A stretch of 64,000 nt of DNA from Dyella psychrodurans (lineage in GTDB: Bacteria; Pseudomonadota; Gammaproteobacteria; Xanthomonadales; Rhodanobacteraceae): positions 1-64,000 of the forward strand of contig NZ_QRBF01000009.1 of NCBI RefSeq assembly GCF_003363265.1, in the 5' to 3' direction. This document shows, piece after piece, positions 16,854 through 25,602 of the stretch. The notes below the pieces were generated by a model. The model was not told where the DNA came from. It saw nothing but the letters and a program-made list of their open reading frames with translations, and did no database searches. Within the stretch, counting starts at the first letter, position 1. Every line of letters begins with the position of its first letter. Made by a program: the position numbers and the translations under genes.

Positions 16854-18214
16854 CGCGATGAATCGCTCAGCGCCGCCACGAAGCGGCGAGGTGCATTCTC
16901 GAAACCGCCATTGGACATGAACACGACGTGGTCGCCGGCGTGCGCCTGCGACTTCAGCGACGCGAGCAAGTCATCCACCGTCGGCGCCGTGATGGCGCGA
17001 CCGTGCAATGCGTCCGTCACGCGCTTGGCGTCCCACGGCAATTCGGGCCGATGCAGGAACACCACGGCATCGGCGTCTGCCAGCGACGGCGCGAGGCCAT
17101 CGGCATGCGCGCCCAGGCGCATGGAGTTGGAACGCGGTTCCAGCGCAACGAGAATCCGTGCTTTGCCCACCTTGGCGCGCAAGCCGGCCAAGGTCGTGGC
17201 GATCGCCGTGGGATGGTGTGCGAAATCGTCGTAGACGCGCACGCCGTCGATATCGCCCACCACTTCCATGCGCCGCTTCACGCTTTCGAAGTTGCCAAAG
17301 GCTGGCAGCAATGCGCGCGGATCGGCGCCAGCCGCCGTAGCCGCGGCCAGCGCGGCCAGCGCATTCATCACGCTGTGGTCGCCAAGCAACGACCAACGGA
17401 TCTCGCCGATCGACTCGCCCTTGTAGTGCACGGCAAAGGCAGAACCATCCGCGGCGATCAGCGTCGCCTGCCAGTCGCCCTTGCCGATGCCGAAAGTTTC
17501 CACCGGAGTCCAACAGCCCATTGCCAGCACTTCAGCGAGATAGGCGTCGTGCGCGTTGACGATCAACCGTCCATTGCCTGGCACGGTGCGCACGAGATGA
17601 TGGAACTGCCGCTGGATCGCGGCGACATCGGGGAAGATGTCCGCGTGGTCGTATTCCAGATTGTTGAGGATCGCTATGCGCGGACGGTAATGCACGAACT
17701 TCGAACGCTTGTCGAAGAACGCGCTGTCGTACTCGTCGGCCTCGATGACGAAATGCTTGCCCTGCCCCAGTCGCGCGGAAATGCCGAAGTTGCCGGGTAC
17801 GCCACCCACGAGGAACCCAGGAGCGAGCCCTGCACTTTCCAACAAATGCGCCAGCAGGCTGGTGGTGGTCGTCTTGCCATGCGTACCGGCGACGGCAAGC
17901 ACTTCGCGTTCGACCAGCAGGCGTTCGCCCAGCCACTGCGGGCCGGAAACATAGCGCAGCTGCTCGTTGAGCATGTATTCGACCGCGGGATTGCCGCGCA
18001 CCATCGCATTGCCCACGACCACGAGATCCGGCGCAGGTTGCAGGTGCTCGGCCTTGTAACCTTGCATCAAGCCGATGCCGAGCGCTTCGAGCTGCGTGCT
18101 CATCGGCGGATAGACGTTGGCGTCGGAACCTTCCACCGTTTCGCCAAGCTCGCGCGCCAATGCGGCGACGCCGCCCATGAAGGTGCCGCAAATGCCGAGG
18201 ATGTGCAGACGCAT
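16850..18214 (-). CDS. mpl: UDP-MurNAc:L-Ala-gamma-D-Glu-mDAP ligase (murein recycling)
   Basis: Mpl reattaches the recovered tripeptide L-Ala-gamma-D-Glu-meso-diaminopimelate to UDP-MurNAc, returning it to peptidoglycan synthesis. The protein is 454 aa and has the Mur-ligase plan: an N-terminal Rossmann-like UDP-binding motif (HILGICGTFMGGVA), the ATP loop GTHGKTTT at 110-117, then the central ATPase and the C-terminal domain with DDFAHHPTAI. HILGICGTFMGG, rather than the MurC form, identifies Mpl. The start at 18214 matches the family N-terminus. The 3' end is unusually tight against the convergent membrane protein gene. Confidence 0.94.
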   Translation of the reverse strand: MRLHILGICGTFMGGVAALARELGETVEGSDANVYPPMSTQLEALGIGLMQGYKAEHLQPAPDLVVVGNAMVRGNPAVEYMLNEQLRYVSGPQWLGERLLVEREVLAVAGTHGKTTTTSLLAHLLESAGLAPGFLVGGVPGNFGISARLGQGKHFVIEADEYDSAFFDKRSKFVHYRPRIAILNNLEYDHADIFPDVAAIQRQFHHLVRTVPGNGRLIVNAHDAYLAEVLAMGCWTPVETFGIGKGDWQATLIAADGSAFAVHYKGESIGEIRWSLLGDHSVMNALAALAAATAAGADPRALLPAFGNFESVKRRMEVVGDIDGVRVYDDFAHHPTAIATTLAGLRAKVGKARILVALEPRSNSMRLGAHADGLAPSLADADAVVFLHRPELPWDAKRVTDALHGRAITAPTVDDLLASLKSQAHAGDHVVFMSNGGFENAPRRFVAALSDSSR

Positions 18215-18292
18215 GTAAGACCTGTGTGCGTGTTTCGTGGCGCGCAGAACAACGCGCAAAAACAAACAGGCCGCTTGTGGCGGCCCGTGTCG

Positions 18293-18877
18293 TCAGCCGT
18301 TGGCGGCCGCCGTTTCGCCGGCGAGCGCTCGCTTGACGCGTGCGGTGACATCGTCCAGCTCGCCGACACCATCCACCACTTGCAGCTTGCTGCACCGGAC
18401 ATAGAAATCGGCGACCGGTGCGGTCTGCTCCGCGTAGACCTTCAGGCGATCGCGCACCACCACCGGATCGTCGTCCTTGCGGTGCTCCGCCGCAAAGCGG
18501 ATCTCGCAACGCTTGATGATCACTTCGTTGGGTACTTCGAGCTTCACCACCGCATCGAGCGGCTGGCCGATCTTGGTGAGCAGGTGATCGAGCGCGTCGG
18601 CCTGCGCGAGATTGCGCGGATACCCATCGAGAATGAAACCGGACTTCACGTCCGATTCGGCGAGGCGCTCTTCCAACATGCCGAGCAGGATGTCGTCGGA
18701 CACCAGTTGGCCCGCATCCATCACGGCCTTGGCCTTCAGACCCAGCGGAGTACCTGCTTTCACCGCCGCGCGCAGCATGTCGCCGGTCGAGATGTGCGGC
18801 ACACCCAGATCGGCCTTGAGCCGGGCAGCCTGGGTACCCTTGCCCGAGCCGGGCGCACCTAGGAGGACAAGTCGCAT
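18293..18877 (-). CDS. adk: Adenylate kinase (short-lid type)
   Basis: Adk catalyses AMP + ATP = 2 ADP in the cytosol. The 194-residue protein has the P-loop GAPGSGKGTQ at 7-16, the AMP-site TGDMLRAAV and the FILDGYPRN motif. The LID domain is reduced to a short loop (FAAEHRKDDD), as in Xanthomonas and the eukaryotic cytosolic type, and has no zinc cysteines. It lies upstream of mpl on the same strand with 78 bp between, and is divergent from the PPi-phosphofructokinase gene. Confidence 0.95.
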   Translation of the reverse strand: MRLVLLGAPGSGKGTQAARLKADLGVPHISTGDMLRAAVKAGTPLGLKAKAVMDAGQLVSDDILLGMLEERLAESDVKSGFILDGYPRNLAQADALDHLLTKIGQPLDAVVKLEVPNEVIIKRCEIRFAAEHRKDDDPVVVRDRLKVYAEQTAPVADFYVRCSKLQVVDGVGELDDVTARVKRALAGETAAANG

Positions 18878-19065
18878 AGAACTCCACAAGACCCGCGTTC
18901 TGCCGCACACTGCGGCAGTTCCACGGATTCCTCAAATGATACGGCCAAAGTACCGTCTGCGGGGGGTGCCGTCAAACCGCAAAAGGGTAGAAAAGCGGCC
19001 AAGTATCTGATCCGCATGCGTTCCGCGACTGAAGTCGTACTGTCATATCTGCCTGGAGAGCATCG

Positions 19066-20337
19066 ATGAAGTCCAAAGCCCGCCCCGCTACCGGTCGCAT
19101 GCTCTATGCGCAATCCGGCGGTGTCACCGCCGTGATCAATGCCACCGCCGCGGGCGTCATCCAGACAGCGCGTGCGCACGGCGTCAAAGTTTACGCGGCA
19201 CGCAACGGCATCCTGGGCGCGCTGCGCGAGGAACTGATCGATACCGGCAAGGAAACCGCCGCCGCCATCGAGGCACTGCGCCACACGCCTGGCGGTGCGT
19301 TCGGCTCCTGTCGCTACAAGCTCAAATCGCTGGACGCCAATCGCGCCGAGTACGAGCGCCTGATCGATGTGCTGCGCGCGCACGACATCCGCTGGTTCCT
19401 CTACAACGGCGGCAACGATTCGGCCGACACCGCGCTGAAGATCTCCCAGCTCGGCAAGGCGATGGGCTACGACATCCGCTGCATCGGCGTACCCAAGACG
19501 GTGGACAACGATCTGGCCGTCACCGATTGCTGTCCCGGCTTCGGTTCGGTGGCGAAATACACCGCTGTGTCCACGCTGGAAGCGAGCCTCGACGTCGCGT
19601 CGATGGCCGATACATCCACCAAGGTGTTCATCCTGGAAGTGATGGGTCGTCACGCAGGCTGGATCGCCGCGGCATCGGGACTGGCCGGCGAAGGCGAGGA
19701 TGCGCCGCCGCACATCATCCTGTTCCCGGAGCGCGTGTTCGACGAGGCCGCGTTCATCGCGAAAGTCAAAGCCACGGTGGAGCGTGTGGGCTGGTGCACG
19801 GTGGTCGCCTCTGAAGGCATCCGCAACGCCGAAGGCCAGTTCCTTGCCGAAGCCGGCACGCGCGATGCATTCGGTCACACGCAGCTGGGCGGCGTGGCGC
19901 CGGTGCTCGCTGCGCTGGTAAAGGAAGAGCTCGGCTACAAGTATCACTGGGCGCTGCCCGATTACCTGCAGCGTTCCGCTCGCCACCTGGCTTCCAAGAC
20001 CGATGCGGACCAGGCCTACGCCGTGGGCAAGGCGGCAGTGGAATACGCGCTCAAGGACATGAACGCGGTGATGCCGGTGATCGTGCGCTCGTCCGATGCG
20101 CCTTATCGCTGGAAGATCGAACCCGCTTCGCTGGACAAGATCGCCAATCGTGAAAAGAAGATGCCGGCGAATTTCCTCACGCGCGACGGTTTCGGCATCA
20201 CGGCTGCCGCACGTCGCTATCTCGCGCCGCTGATTCAGGGCGAGGCACCGTTGCCGTATGGCCGCGACGGTTTGCCTAAATATGTGCAGATGAAGAACGT
20301 CGCCGTCGCCAAACGACTCCCCGAATTCTCCCATTGA
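19066..20337 (+). CDS. pfp: Pyrophosphate-dependent 6-phosphofructokinase
   Basis: This enzyme reversibly phosphorylates fructose-6-phosphate with PPi instead of ATP. The 423-residue protein has GGNDS at 115-119, where ATP enzymes have GGDGS, and PKTVDND at 143-149, where the Lys is the classical marker of PPi specificity. MGRHAGWIA follows. A typical ATP-PFK is about 320 aa, so the length also fits the PPi group. The next gene on the strand is a proton-pumping pyrophosphatase, and a soluble pyrophosphatase lies 10 kb away, linking PPi use and PPi recovery. Confidence 0.93.
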   Translation: MKSKARPATGRMLYAQSGGVTAVINATAAGVIQTARAHGVKVYAARNGILGALREELIDTGKETAAAIEALRHTPGGAFGSCRYKLKSLDANRAEYERLIDVLRAHDIRWFLYNGGNDSADTALKISQLGKAMGYDIRCIGVPKTVDNDLAVTDCCPGFGSVAKYTAVSTLEASLDVASMADTSTKVFILEVMGRHAGWIAAASGLAGEGEDAPPHIILFPERVFDEAAFIAKVKATVERVGWCTVVASEGIRNAEGQFLAEAGTRDAFGHTQLGGVAPVLAALVKEELGYKYHWALPDYLQRSARHLASKTDADQAYAVGKAAVEYALKDMNAVMPVIVRSSDAPYRWKIEPASLDKIANREKKMPANFLTRDGFGITAAARRYLAPLIQGEAPLPYGRDGLPKYVQMKNVAVAKRLPEFSH

Positions 20338-20589
20338 TCGCGCACTCCCTCCCCTGCTTGCAGGGGAGGGCTGGGGAGGGGTCAAGCAATCTAGCAAGAG
20401 CGTTACCCCCTCCCAACCTCCCCCTGCAAGCAGGGGGAAGAGCATCAGCGCGAGCGAATCGTGCGCGAGGAAATCGGTGAAATCCGCGCCGATCCGCTGC
20501 GCCGCACAACATTCCGTCACACATCCTCTGCCTATACTCGACCGGAACCGTCCGTCCGGGCGGTCGACACAACTGGAGGGGAGGCACCG
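20338..20589. other. Intergenic region with dispersed repeat A and hppA leader
   Basis: Apart from repeat A (20343-20443, listed separately), this region carries the promoter and leader of hppA. A very strong ribosome site, GGAGGGGAGG, ends shortly before the hppA ATG at 20590. No additional gene is seen. Confidence 0.6.
20343..20443. repeat. Dispersed double-hairpin repeat A, copy 1
   Basis: Two GC-rich hairpins flank a core. The first has 11-bp arms (CCCTCCCCTGC, 2-nt loop, complement) and the second 8-bp arms (CCCCCTGC, AA, complement). The inner flanks GGGGAGGGGT and ACCCCCTCCC can also pair. The same element occurs inverted at 50430-50541, with the outer hairpin nearly identical. This is a BIME-like intergenic repeat that could end the pfp transcript. 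Confidence 0.8.
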
Positions 20590-22617
20590 ATGCTGCAGCA
20601 GTATGGCTTGTGGATCGCGTTGGCTTGCGCGGTCGTGGCGATTTTGTACGGGGCGTTTTCCGTGCGTTGGATCCTGGCGAAATCGCCGGGCAACGAACGC
20701 ATGCAAGAGATTGCCTCGGCTATTCAGGAAGGCGCACGCGCCTACCTCAACCGCCAGTACCGCACGATCGCGCTCGTTGGCGTGGTGCTGCTGGTCATCA
20801 TCGGATTCGCCTTGGATTGGGGCACGGCGATCGGCTTTGCGATCGGCGCCATCCTCTCGGGGGCGACCGGCTATATCGGCATGAATGTCTCGGTACGCGC
20901 CAATGTGCGCACGGCCGAGGCAGCGCGCGGCGGTCTCGCCGCCGCGTTGAACGTTGCGTTCCGCGGTGGCGCGATCACCGGCATGCTGGTGGTGGGCCTC
21001 GCTTTGCTCGGCGTGGCGGGCTACTACGGTGCGCTGACTCACTTCGGCTACGACACCGAGCACGCCTTGCACGCGATGGTGGGCCTGGCGTTCGGTTCCT
21101 CGCTCATCTCGATCTTCGCGCGCCTGGGCGGCGGCATCTTCACCAAGGGTGCGGATGTGGGCGCCGACCTGGTCGGCAAGGTGGAAGCCGGCATTCCGGA
21201 AGACGACCCGCGCAACCCTGCCGTGATCGCGGACAACGTGGGCGACAACGTAGGTGACTGCGCGGGCATGGCCGCGGATCTCTTCGAAACCTACGCGGTG
21301 ACGCTGATCGCCAGCATGCTGCTGGGCGGCGTGCTCGGCGATCAGGCCGGTTCCAACTCGGTGCTATATCCGTTGTTGCTGGGTGGCGCTTCGATCATCG
21401 CCTCGGTGATCGGCACGTTCTTCGTGCGTGCCCGTGGCGGCGCCAAGATCATGAGCGCGCTGTACATGGGCGTGATGGTGTCCGGCGTGCTCGCCGCCAT
21501 CGCGTTCTGGCCCATCACCACCGCGCTGATGGCCGATGCCACGCTGGGCGTGAAAAACCTCTACGGCAGCGCGCTGATCGGGCTGGTGCTGACGGCGATC
21601 ATTGTCGTGATCACCGAGTACTACACCGCGACCGAGTACGCACCGGTGCGTCACGTTGCGCAGTCGTCCACGACGGGTCATGCGACCAACATCATCGCCG
21701 GCATCGGCGTGTCGATGAAATCCACCGCGTTGCCGGTGTTGGCCGTGTGCGCCGCGATCTGGGGTGCGTTTTCGCTGGCGGGACTCTACGGCATCGCCGT
21801 CGCCGCCACGGCGATGCTGTCGATGACGGGCATGATCGTGGCGCTCGATGCCTATGGTCCGATCACCGACAACGCCGGCGGCATCGCCGAGATGGCCGAA
21901 CTGCCGCCGGAAGTGCGCGGCGTCACCGATCCGCTCGACGCAGTCGGCAACACCACCAAGGCCGTGACGAAGGGTTACGCGATCGGCTCGGCGGGCCTGG
22001 CCGCGCTGGTGCTGTTCGCGGACTACACGCACCGCCTTGCGCTCGATCATCCCGGCAAGGTGTTCACGTTCGATCTTTCCGATCATCGCGTGATCGTCGG
22101 TCTGCTGATCGGCGGCCTGATTCCATATCTGTTCGGCGCAATGGCGATGGAAGCAGTGGGTCGTGCGGCGGGCGCGGTGGTGGAAGAAGTGCGCCGCCAG
22201 TTCCGCGAGATCAAAGGCATCATGGAAGGCACCACCAAGCCCGACTACTCGCGCGCGGTGGACATGCTGACCAAGTCGGCGATCAAGGAAATGATGATTC
22301 CATCGTTGCTGCCGGTGCTGATCCCGATCCTGGTCGGCTTCCTGCTCGGTCCTGTCGCGTTGGGCGGTCTGCTGATCGGCACCATCGTCACGGGTTTGTT
22401 CGTGGCGATCTCGATGACGACCGGCGGCGGCGCGTGGGACAACGCGAAGAAGTACATCGAGGACGGCAACTTCGGCGGCAAGGGTTCCGATGCGCACAAG
22501 GCGGCGGTGACCGGCGATACCGTGGGCGATCCTTACAAGGACACTGCAGGCCCCGCGGTGAACCCGCTGATCAAGATCATCAACATTGTGGCGCTGTTGC
22601 TGATTCCGTTGCTCTGA
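20590..22617 (+). CDS. hppA: Proton-translocating membrane pyrophosphatase
   Basis: This pumps H+ across the inner membrane using PPi hydrolysis. The 675-residue protein has the usual 15-16 hydrophobic segments. The conserved substrate loop [19 protein letters not shown] sits near residue 215, and matching acidic motifs ([18 protein letters not shown]) lie near the C-terminus. Lysine 457 in [10 protein letters not shown] is the residue that distinguishes the K+-independent subclass. The start at 20590 follows a very strong ribosome site, and an upstream in-frame extension is rejected. The gene follows the PPi-dependent phosphofructokinase. Confidence 0.96.
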   Translation: MLQQYGLWIALACAVVAILYGAFSVRWILAKSPGNERMQEIASAIQEGARAYLNRQYRTIALVGVVLLVIIGFALDWGTAIGFAIGAILSGATGYIGMNVSVRANVRTAEAARGGLAAALNVAFRGGAITGMLVVGLALLGVAGYYGALTHFGYDTEHALHAMVGLAFGSSLISIFARLGGGIFTKGADVGADLVGKVEAGIPEDDPRNPAVIADNVGDNVGDCAGMAADLFETYAVTLIASMLLGGVLGDQAGSNSVLYPLLLGGASIIASVIGTFFVRARGGAKIMSALYMGVMVSGVLAAIAFWPITTALMADATLGVKNLYGSALIGLVLTAIIVVITEYYTATEYAPVRHVAQSSTTGHATNIIAGIGVSMKSTALPVLAVCAAIWGAFSLAGLYGIAVAATAMLSMTGMIVALDAYGPITDNAGGIAEMAELPPEVRGVTDPLDAVGNTTKAVTKGYAIGSAGLAALVLFADYTHRLALDHPGKVFTFDLSDHRVIVGLLIGGLIPYLFGAMAMEAVGRAAGAVVEEVRRQFREIKGIMEGTTKPDYSRAVDMLTKSAIKEMMIPSLLPVLIPILVGFLLGPVALGGLLIGTIVTGLFVAISMTTGGGAWDNAKKYIEDGNFGGKGSDAHKAAVTGDTVGDPYKDTAGPAVNPLIKIINIVALLLIPLL

Positions 22618-22630
22618 TTGTTCCCTGATG

Positions 22631-22661
22631 GATTCCCCTCGCTCTCATGGCGAGGGGAATC
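22631..22661. terminator. 12-bp hairpin between convergent hppA and HAF genes
   Basis: The arms GATTCCCCTCGC (22631-22642) and its complement (22650-22661) enclose a 7-nt loop. It lies between two convergent stop codons and probably serves both transcripts, though it lacks a T tract. Confidence 0.6.
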
Positions 22662-22683
22662 TCACAGCGCGCTTCACCGTTCG

Positions 22684-23856
22684 TCAGTGTCCATTCGGTA
22701 CGGCCAGGAATGTCAAACTCACGCCCGACGTCGCATTCAAGGACTGTCCCGTGATGGCACCCTCATCGTTGATGTCATTCGCATAAACCAGCTGATCGCT
22801 GTAGCCCGGCGCAACCCGCGTATTGAGATCAACGATGTTGCCGTTCTGCCACAACACGGCGCGACATCCGTTTGCACCGCAGGATTCGCCCACGATCAAT
22901 CCTTCGTCATTGATGCCCAGCGCTTCGCTGATCGTATCGCCCGGCAACGTACCCAGATCGCGCATGCCGCCACTGGCCGTCCAGATGAATGCATGGGCAT
23001 TGAAATTTCCGGGATCACCGCCGCCCGGCACGTTGGCGAAACCTACGATCACGCCGCGCTCGTTGATCGCCATCGGCGTATTCCAGGCACCGACACCGAG
23101 ATTGCCCAGATCCCTCGCTTTGTTGTTCTGCCACACCACGGCATGGATGGCGGAGAAGCGACCGACGGCCTGATCGCAAATGCCCGATATGCCGACAATC
23201 TGACCGCGATCGTTGATGGCCGTGGCCGCGCCGGAGGTATCGGTGCCGATCAACGGCAACGCCTGGATGTCGTTATCGTCCGGCCCCCACACGACAGGCT
23301 TGAACTGCAACACCTGCGTTGACGTGGGATCGCAAGTGGGATCGTGAATGGTGTTTTCCGCCCATCCCACAATCAAACCAAAATTGTTGGCACCCGTCGC
23401 AAAACCATTGTTGCCGCCCAGCGTAGGCAACGCCTGCATATGGCCCCACCGCCACACGAAGCCAACGCAGACATGGCCGGTGGTGGTGGGAAAGAACGCC
23501 GAACAACTCCAGTTTTCGCCCAGCGGATCCACCTGGGCCGTTTCGGCAATGCCCACCAGCACGCCGAATTCATTTTTTACCGGCCAGGTGATGCCGCTGT
23601 TGGCGCCGCCCAGGGTTCCCAGATCGAACGCCGTGCCGCCCAGCCACAACGCCGCATGCATGCTCTGGTTACCGGCGAGATTGGAAAAACCGCTGACCAA
23701 ACCGACGTTATTGATGCTGATACCCGCGCTGGACGTACCGCCCAGCGAGCCCAGATTGTGAACCTGGTATTGCGTAGCTGCCGCCACCGGAACCTGCGCT
23801 GCCATCAGGCCCGTGACGCACGCAGCCGCTACCATCACGCTCGTTATCCGACGCAT
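22684..23856 (-). CDS. Secreted HAF-repeat protein
   Basis: A 390-residue exported protein with a signal peptide (about 1-27, ending VAAAT). The mature chain consists of repeated units of the HAF type, of which forms such as DLGTLGG, INxxGxIVG and HAFIWTASGGMRDLGTL are visible at least six times. Such repeats are thought to fold as a beta-propeller and occur in extracellular proteins of unknown function. The start at 23856 is supported by AAGGAG 6 nt upstream, whereas an ATG five codons earlier would overlap that ribosome site. It is divergent from a MocR-type regulator gene. Confidence 0.8.
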   Translation of the reverse strand: MRRITSVMVAAACVTGLMAAQVPVAAATQYQVHNLGSLGGTSSAGISINNVGLVSGFSNLAGNQSMHAALWLGGTAFDLGTLGGANSGITWPVKNEFGVLVGIAETAQVDPLGENWSCSAFFPTTTGHVCVGFVWRWGHMQALPTLGGNNGFATGANNFGLIVGWAENTIHDPTCDPTSTQVLQFKPVVWGPDDNDIQALPLIGTDTSGAATAINDRGQIVGISGICDQAVGRFSAIHAVVWQNNKARDLGNLGVGAWNTPMAINERGVIVGFANVPGGGDPGNFNAHAFIWTASGGMRDLGTLPGDTISEALGINDEGLIVGESCGANGCRAVLWQNGNIVDLNTRVAPGYSDQLVYANDINDEGAITGQSLNATSGVSLTFLAVPNGH

Positions 23857-23962
23857 GGGATGCTCCTTCATTCAGTTGTAACGACATACAGCCATAAGGA
23901 CGAACGGTTGTAGCTTGGTCACTCCGGACCAGCAGAAAAAGCACCACTTTTGCGACGCCAGC

Positions 23963-23988
23963 TAGTCCGGTCCGCGCTATAGTCCGGT
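23963..23988. promoter_or_regulatory. Direct repeat TAGTCCGGT, likely MocR operator
   Basis: TAGTCCGGT occurs at 23963-23971 and 23980-23988, 17 bp apart, immediately before the MocR-type gene at 23990. A related inverted copy, ACTCCGGACC, lies at 23921-23930. Spaced direct repeats plus an inverted half are typical of MocR/PdxR autoregulatory sites. The assignment is positional. Confidence 0.5.
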
Positions 23989-23989
23989 T

Positions 23990-25498
23990 ATGCGTCGCTG
24001 GGAATTGACGATTGCGCTCGATCCCAAACACGAACTGCCGATCTTCCTGCAGCTCGCGAACGCGATTGCGGACGACATCCGATCCGGACGTCTAAAAGCC
24101 GGTGAGCCGCTGCCCGGTACGCGCGAGCTGGCCGAGCAGTTGGCCATCAATCGAAATACTGTCGTCGCAGGTTATGAAGAGTTGGCGGCCGAAGGACTCG
24201 TCAACACACGCGTGGGCGGCGGCACGTTCGTTTCCGTGCCGATGCCGACGGTCGCTCACGCGGTGCCGCCCACCGGCGACTCGCCTACTTACGCGCTCTC
24301 GGCACCCGAACACACGGCACCGTTCGCCACGGCGCCTAAACCCGGTACGCTGGTCATCGCCAACAGCCTGCCCGACACACGGCTGTTTCCAGCCGCAGCG
24401 CTCACGCGTGCGTTTCGTCGCGCCATCGCGCAACGCGGCCACTCGCTGATCGGCTACGCCGATCCATGCGGCCATCGGCGCCTGCGCGAAGAGCTGGCGA
24501 ACATGCTTGGCAGCACGCGAGGACTCCCCGCCACCGCCGATTGCCTGATGGTGACGCGCAGCCTCGAACAAGGCATCGATCTGGTCGCACGCATGCTGAT
24601 CAAGCCCGGCGATGTGGTGGCCGTGGAAGCGTTCGGCTATCCGCCTGCCTGGAGCGTATTGCGTCTCGCGGGTGCGCAGCTCGTACCCATGCCGCTCGAT
24701 GACGATGGGCTGGATGTCGAGGCGCTCGAACGATTGCTGGCGACGCAACGCATCCGCGCGGTGTTCCTCACTCCGCATCATCAATTTCCGACGACTGTCG
24801 TCATGTCGCCGTCGCGACGCGCGCGGTTGGCCGACCTTGCGCTGCTGCACGGCTTTGCGATCATCGAAGACGACTACGATCACGAATTCCACTACGCTGG
24901 AAAACCGGTCCTGCCGATTGCCGCAGGCCGCGGACGAGCGAATGTCATCTACGTGGGATCGCTATCCAACTTGCTTGCACCGGGCATCGGAACCGGTTTC
25001 GTCCTTGCCCCGCCTGCGGTGTTCGAATCTCTCGCGTCGCTGCGCGCCGCCAGCGATGCACGCAGCGACGTGGCGATGGAATGCGCGATTGCCGAATTGT
25101 TCGAAGATGGCGAACTGCTTCGCCACGTACGCCGCATGCGGCGCACCTATGAAGCGCGCCGCGATGTCCTGGCCGACGCATTGCATCGCCATCTCGGCAG
25201 CGCATTGCACTTTCGCGTTCCAGACGGCGGCCTGGGACTGTGGGCGCATGTCGATGAAGCCATCGACCTTGCCGCCTGGGCTCATGAAAGCGAACGCGAA
25301 GGCGTGCAGTTCTACGAAGCCAGCCGCTACGACTTCCATCAGCGCAAGCAGCCTTACCTGCGCCTGGGTTTCAGCTACCTCAACGAAACCGAACTCGATG
25401 AAGCCGTGCGGCGCATGGCGCTGGCCCTGAATCGCCTGATCGGCCAGCGCACCTCCAGACCGTTAAAAGCGGGGCAAGTCCTGCGGAATCGCGTTTGA
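23990..25498 (+). CDS. MocR/PdxR-family regulator lacking the PLP lysine
   Basis: A 502-residue fusion of a GntR-type winged helix (about 10-80, GTRELAEQLAINRNTVVAGY) and a class-I aminotransferase-like domain (about 120-480). Members normally bind pyridoxal phosphate through the Lys of a SK(T/V) motif. Here the matching position is asparagine, N327 in GSLSNLLAPG, read from the codon AAC at 24968-24970. Many other fold-I landmarks are present (EDDYDHEFHY, TPHHQFPT). It may therefore bind a different effector or none. It is divergent from the HAF-protein gene across 133 bp, and repeats at 23963-23988 may be its operator. No pyridoxine gene is nearby. Confidence 0.88.
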   Translation: MRRWELTIALDPKHELPIFLQLANAIADDIRSGRLKAGEPLPGTRELAEQLAINRNTVVAGYEELAAEGLVNTRVGGGTFVSVPMPTVAHAVPPTGDSPTYALSAPEHTAPFATAPKPGTLVIANSLPDTRLFPAAALTRAFRRAIAQRGHSLIGYADPCGHRRLREELANMLGSTRGLPATADCLMVTRSLEQGIDLVARMLIKPGDVVAVEAFGYPPAWSVLRLAGAQLVPMPLDDDGLDVEALERLLATQRIRAVFLTPHHQFPTTVVMSPSRRARLADLALLHGFAIIEDDYDHEFHYAGKPVLPIAAGRGRANVIYVGSLSNLLAPGIGTGFVLAPPAVFESLASLRAASDARSDVAMECAIAELFEDGELLRHVRRMRRTYEARRDVLADALHRHLGSALHFRVPDGGLGLWAHVDEAIDLAAWAHESEREGVQFYEASRYDFHQRKQPYLRLGFSYLNETELDEAVRRMALALNRLIGQRTSRPLKAGQVLRNRV

Positions 25499-25602
25499 CC
25501 CACATCCGCCTCTGACCTTCTCCACTGGCGCGGCGGGCCAGGACATGCATGCTTGACATTCCGCGCGAGGCCAGCAGCCCGCGCCCACCACGGAGCGGAA
25601 GC

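Noticed and set aside
18859-21072. 737-codon minus-strand open frame
   Set aside because: It runs through pfp, repeat A and the start of hppA on the opposite strand. Its product has no domain and it is a GC-rich shadow frame.
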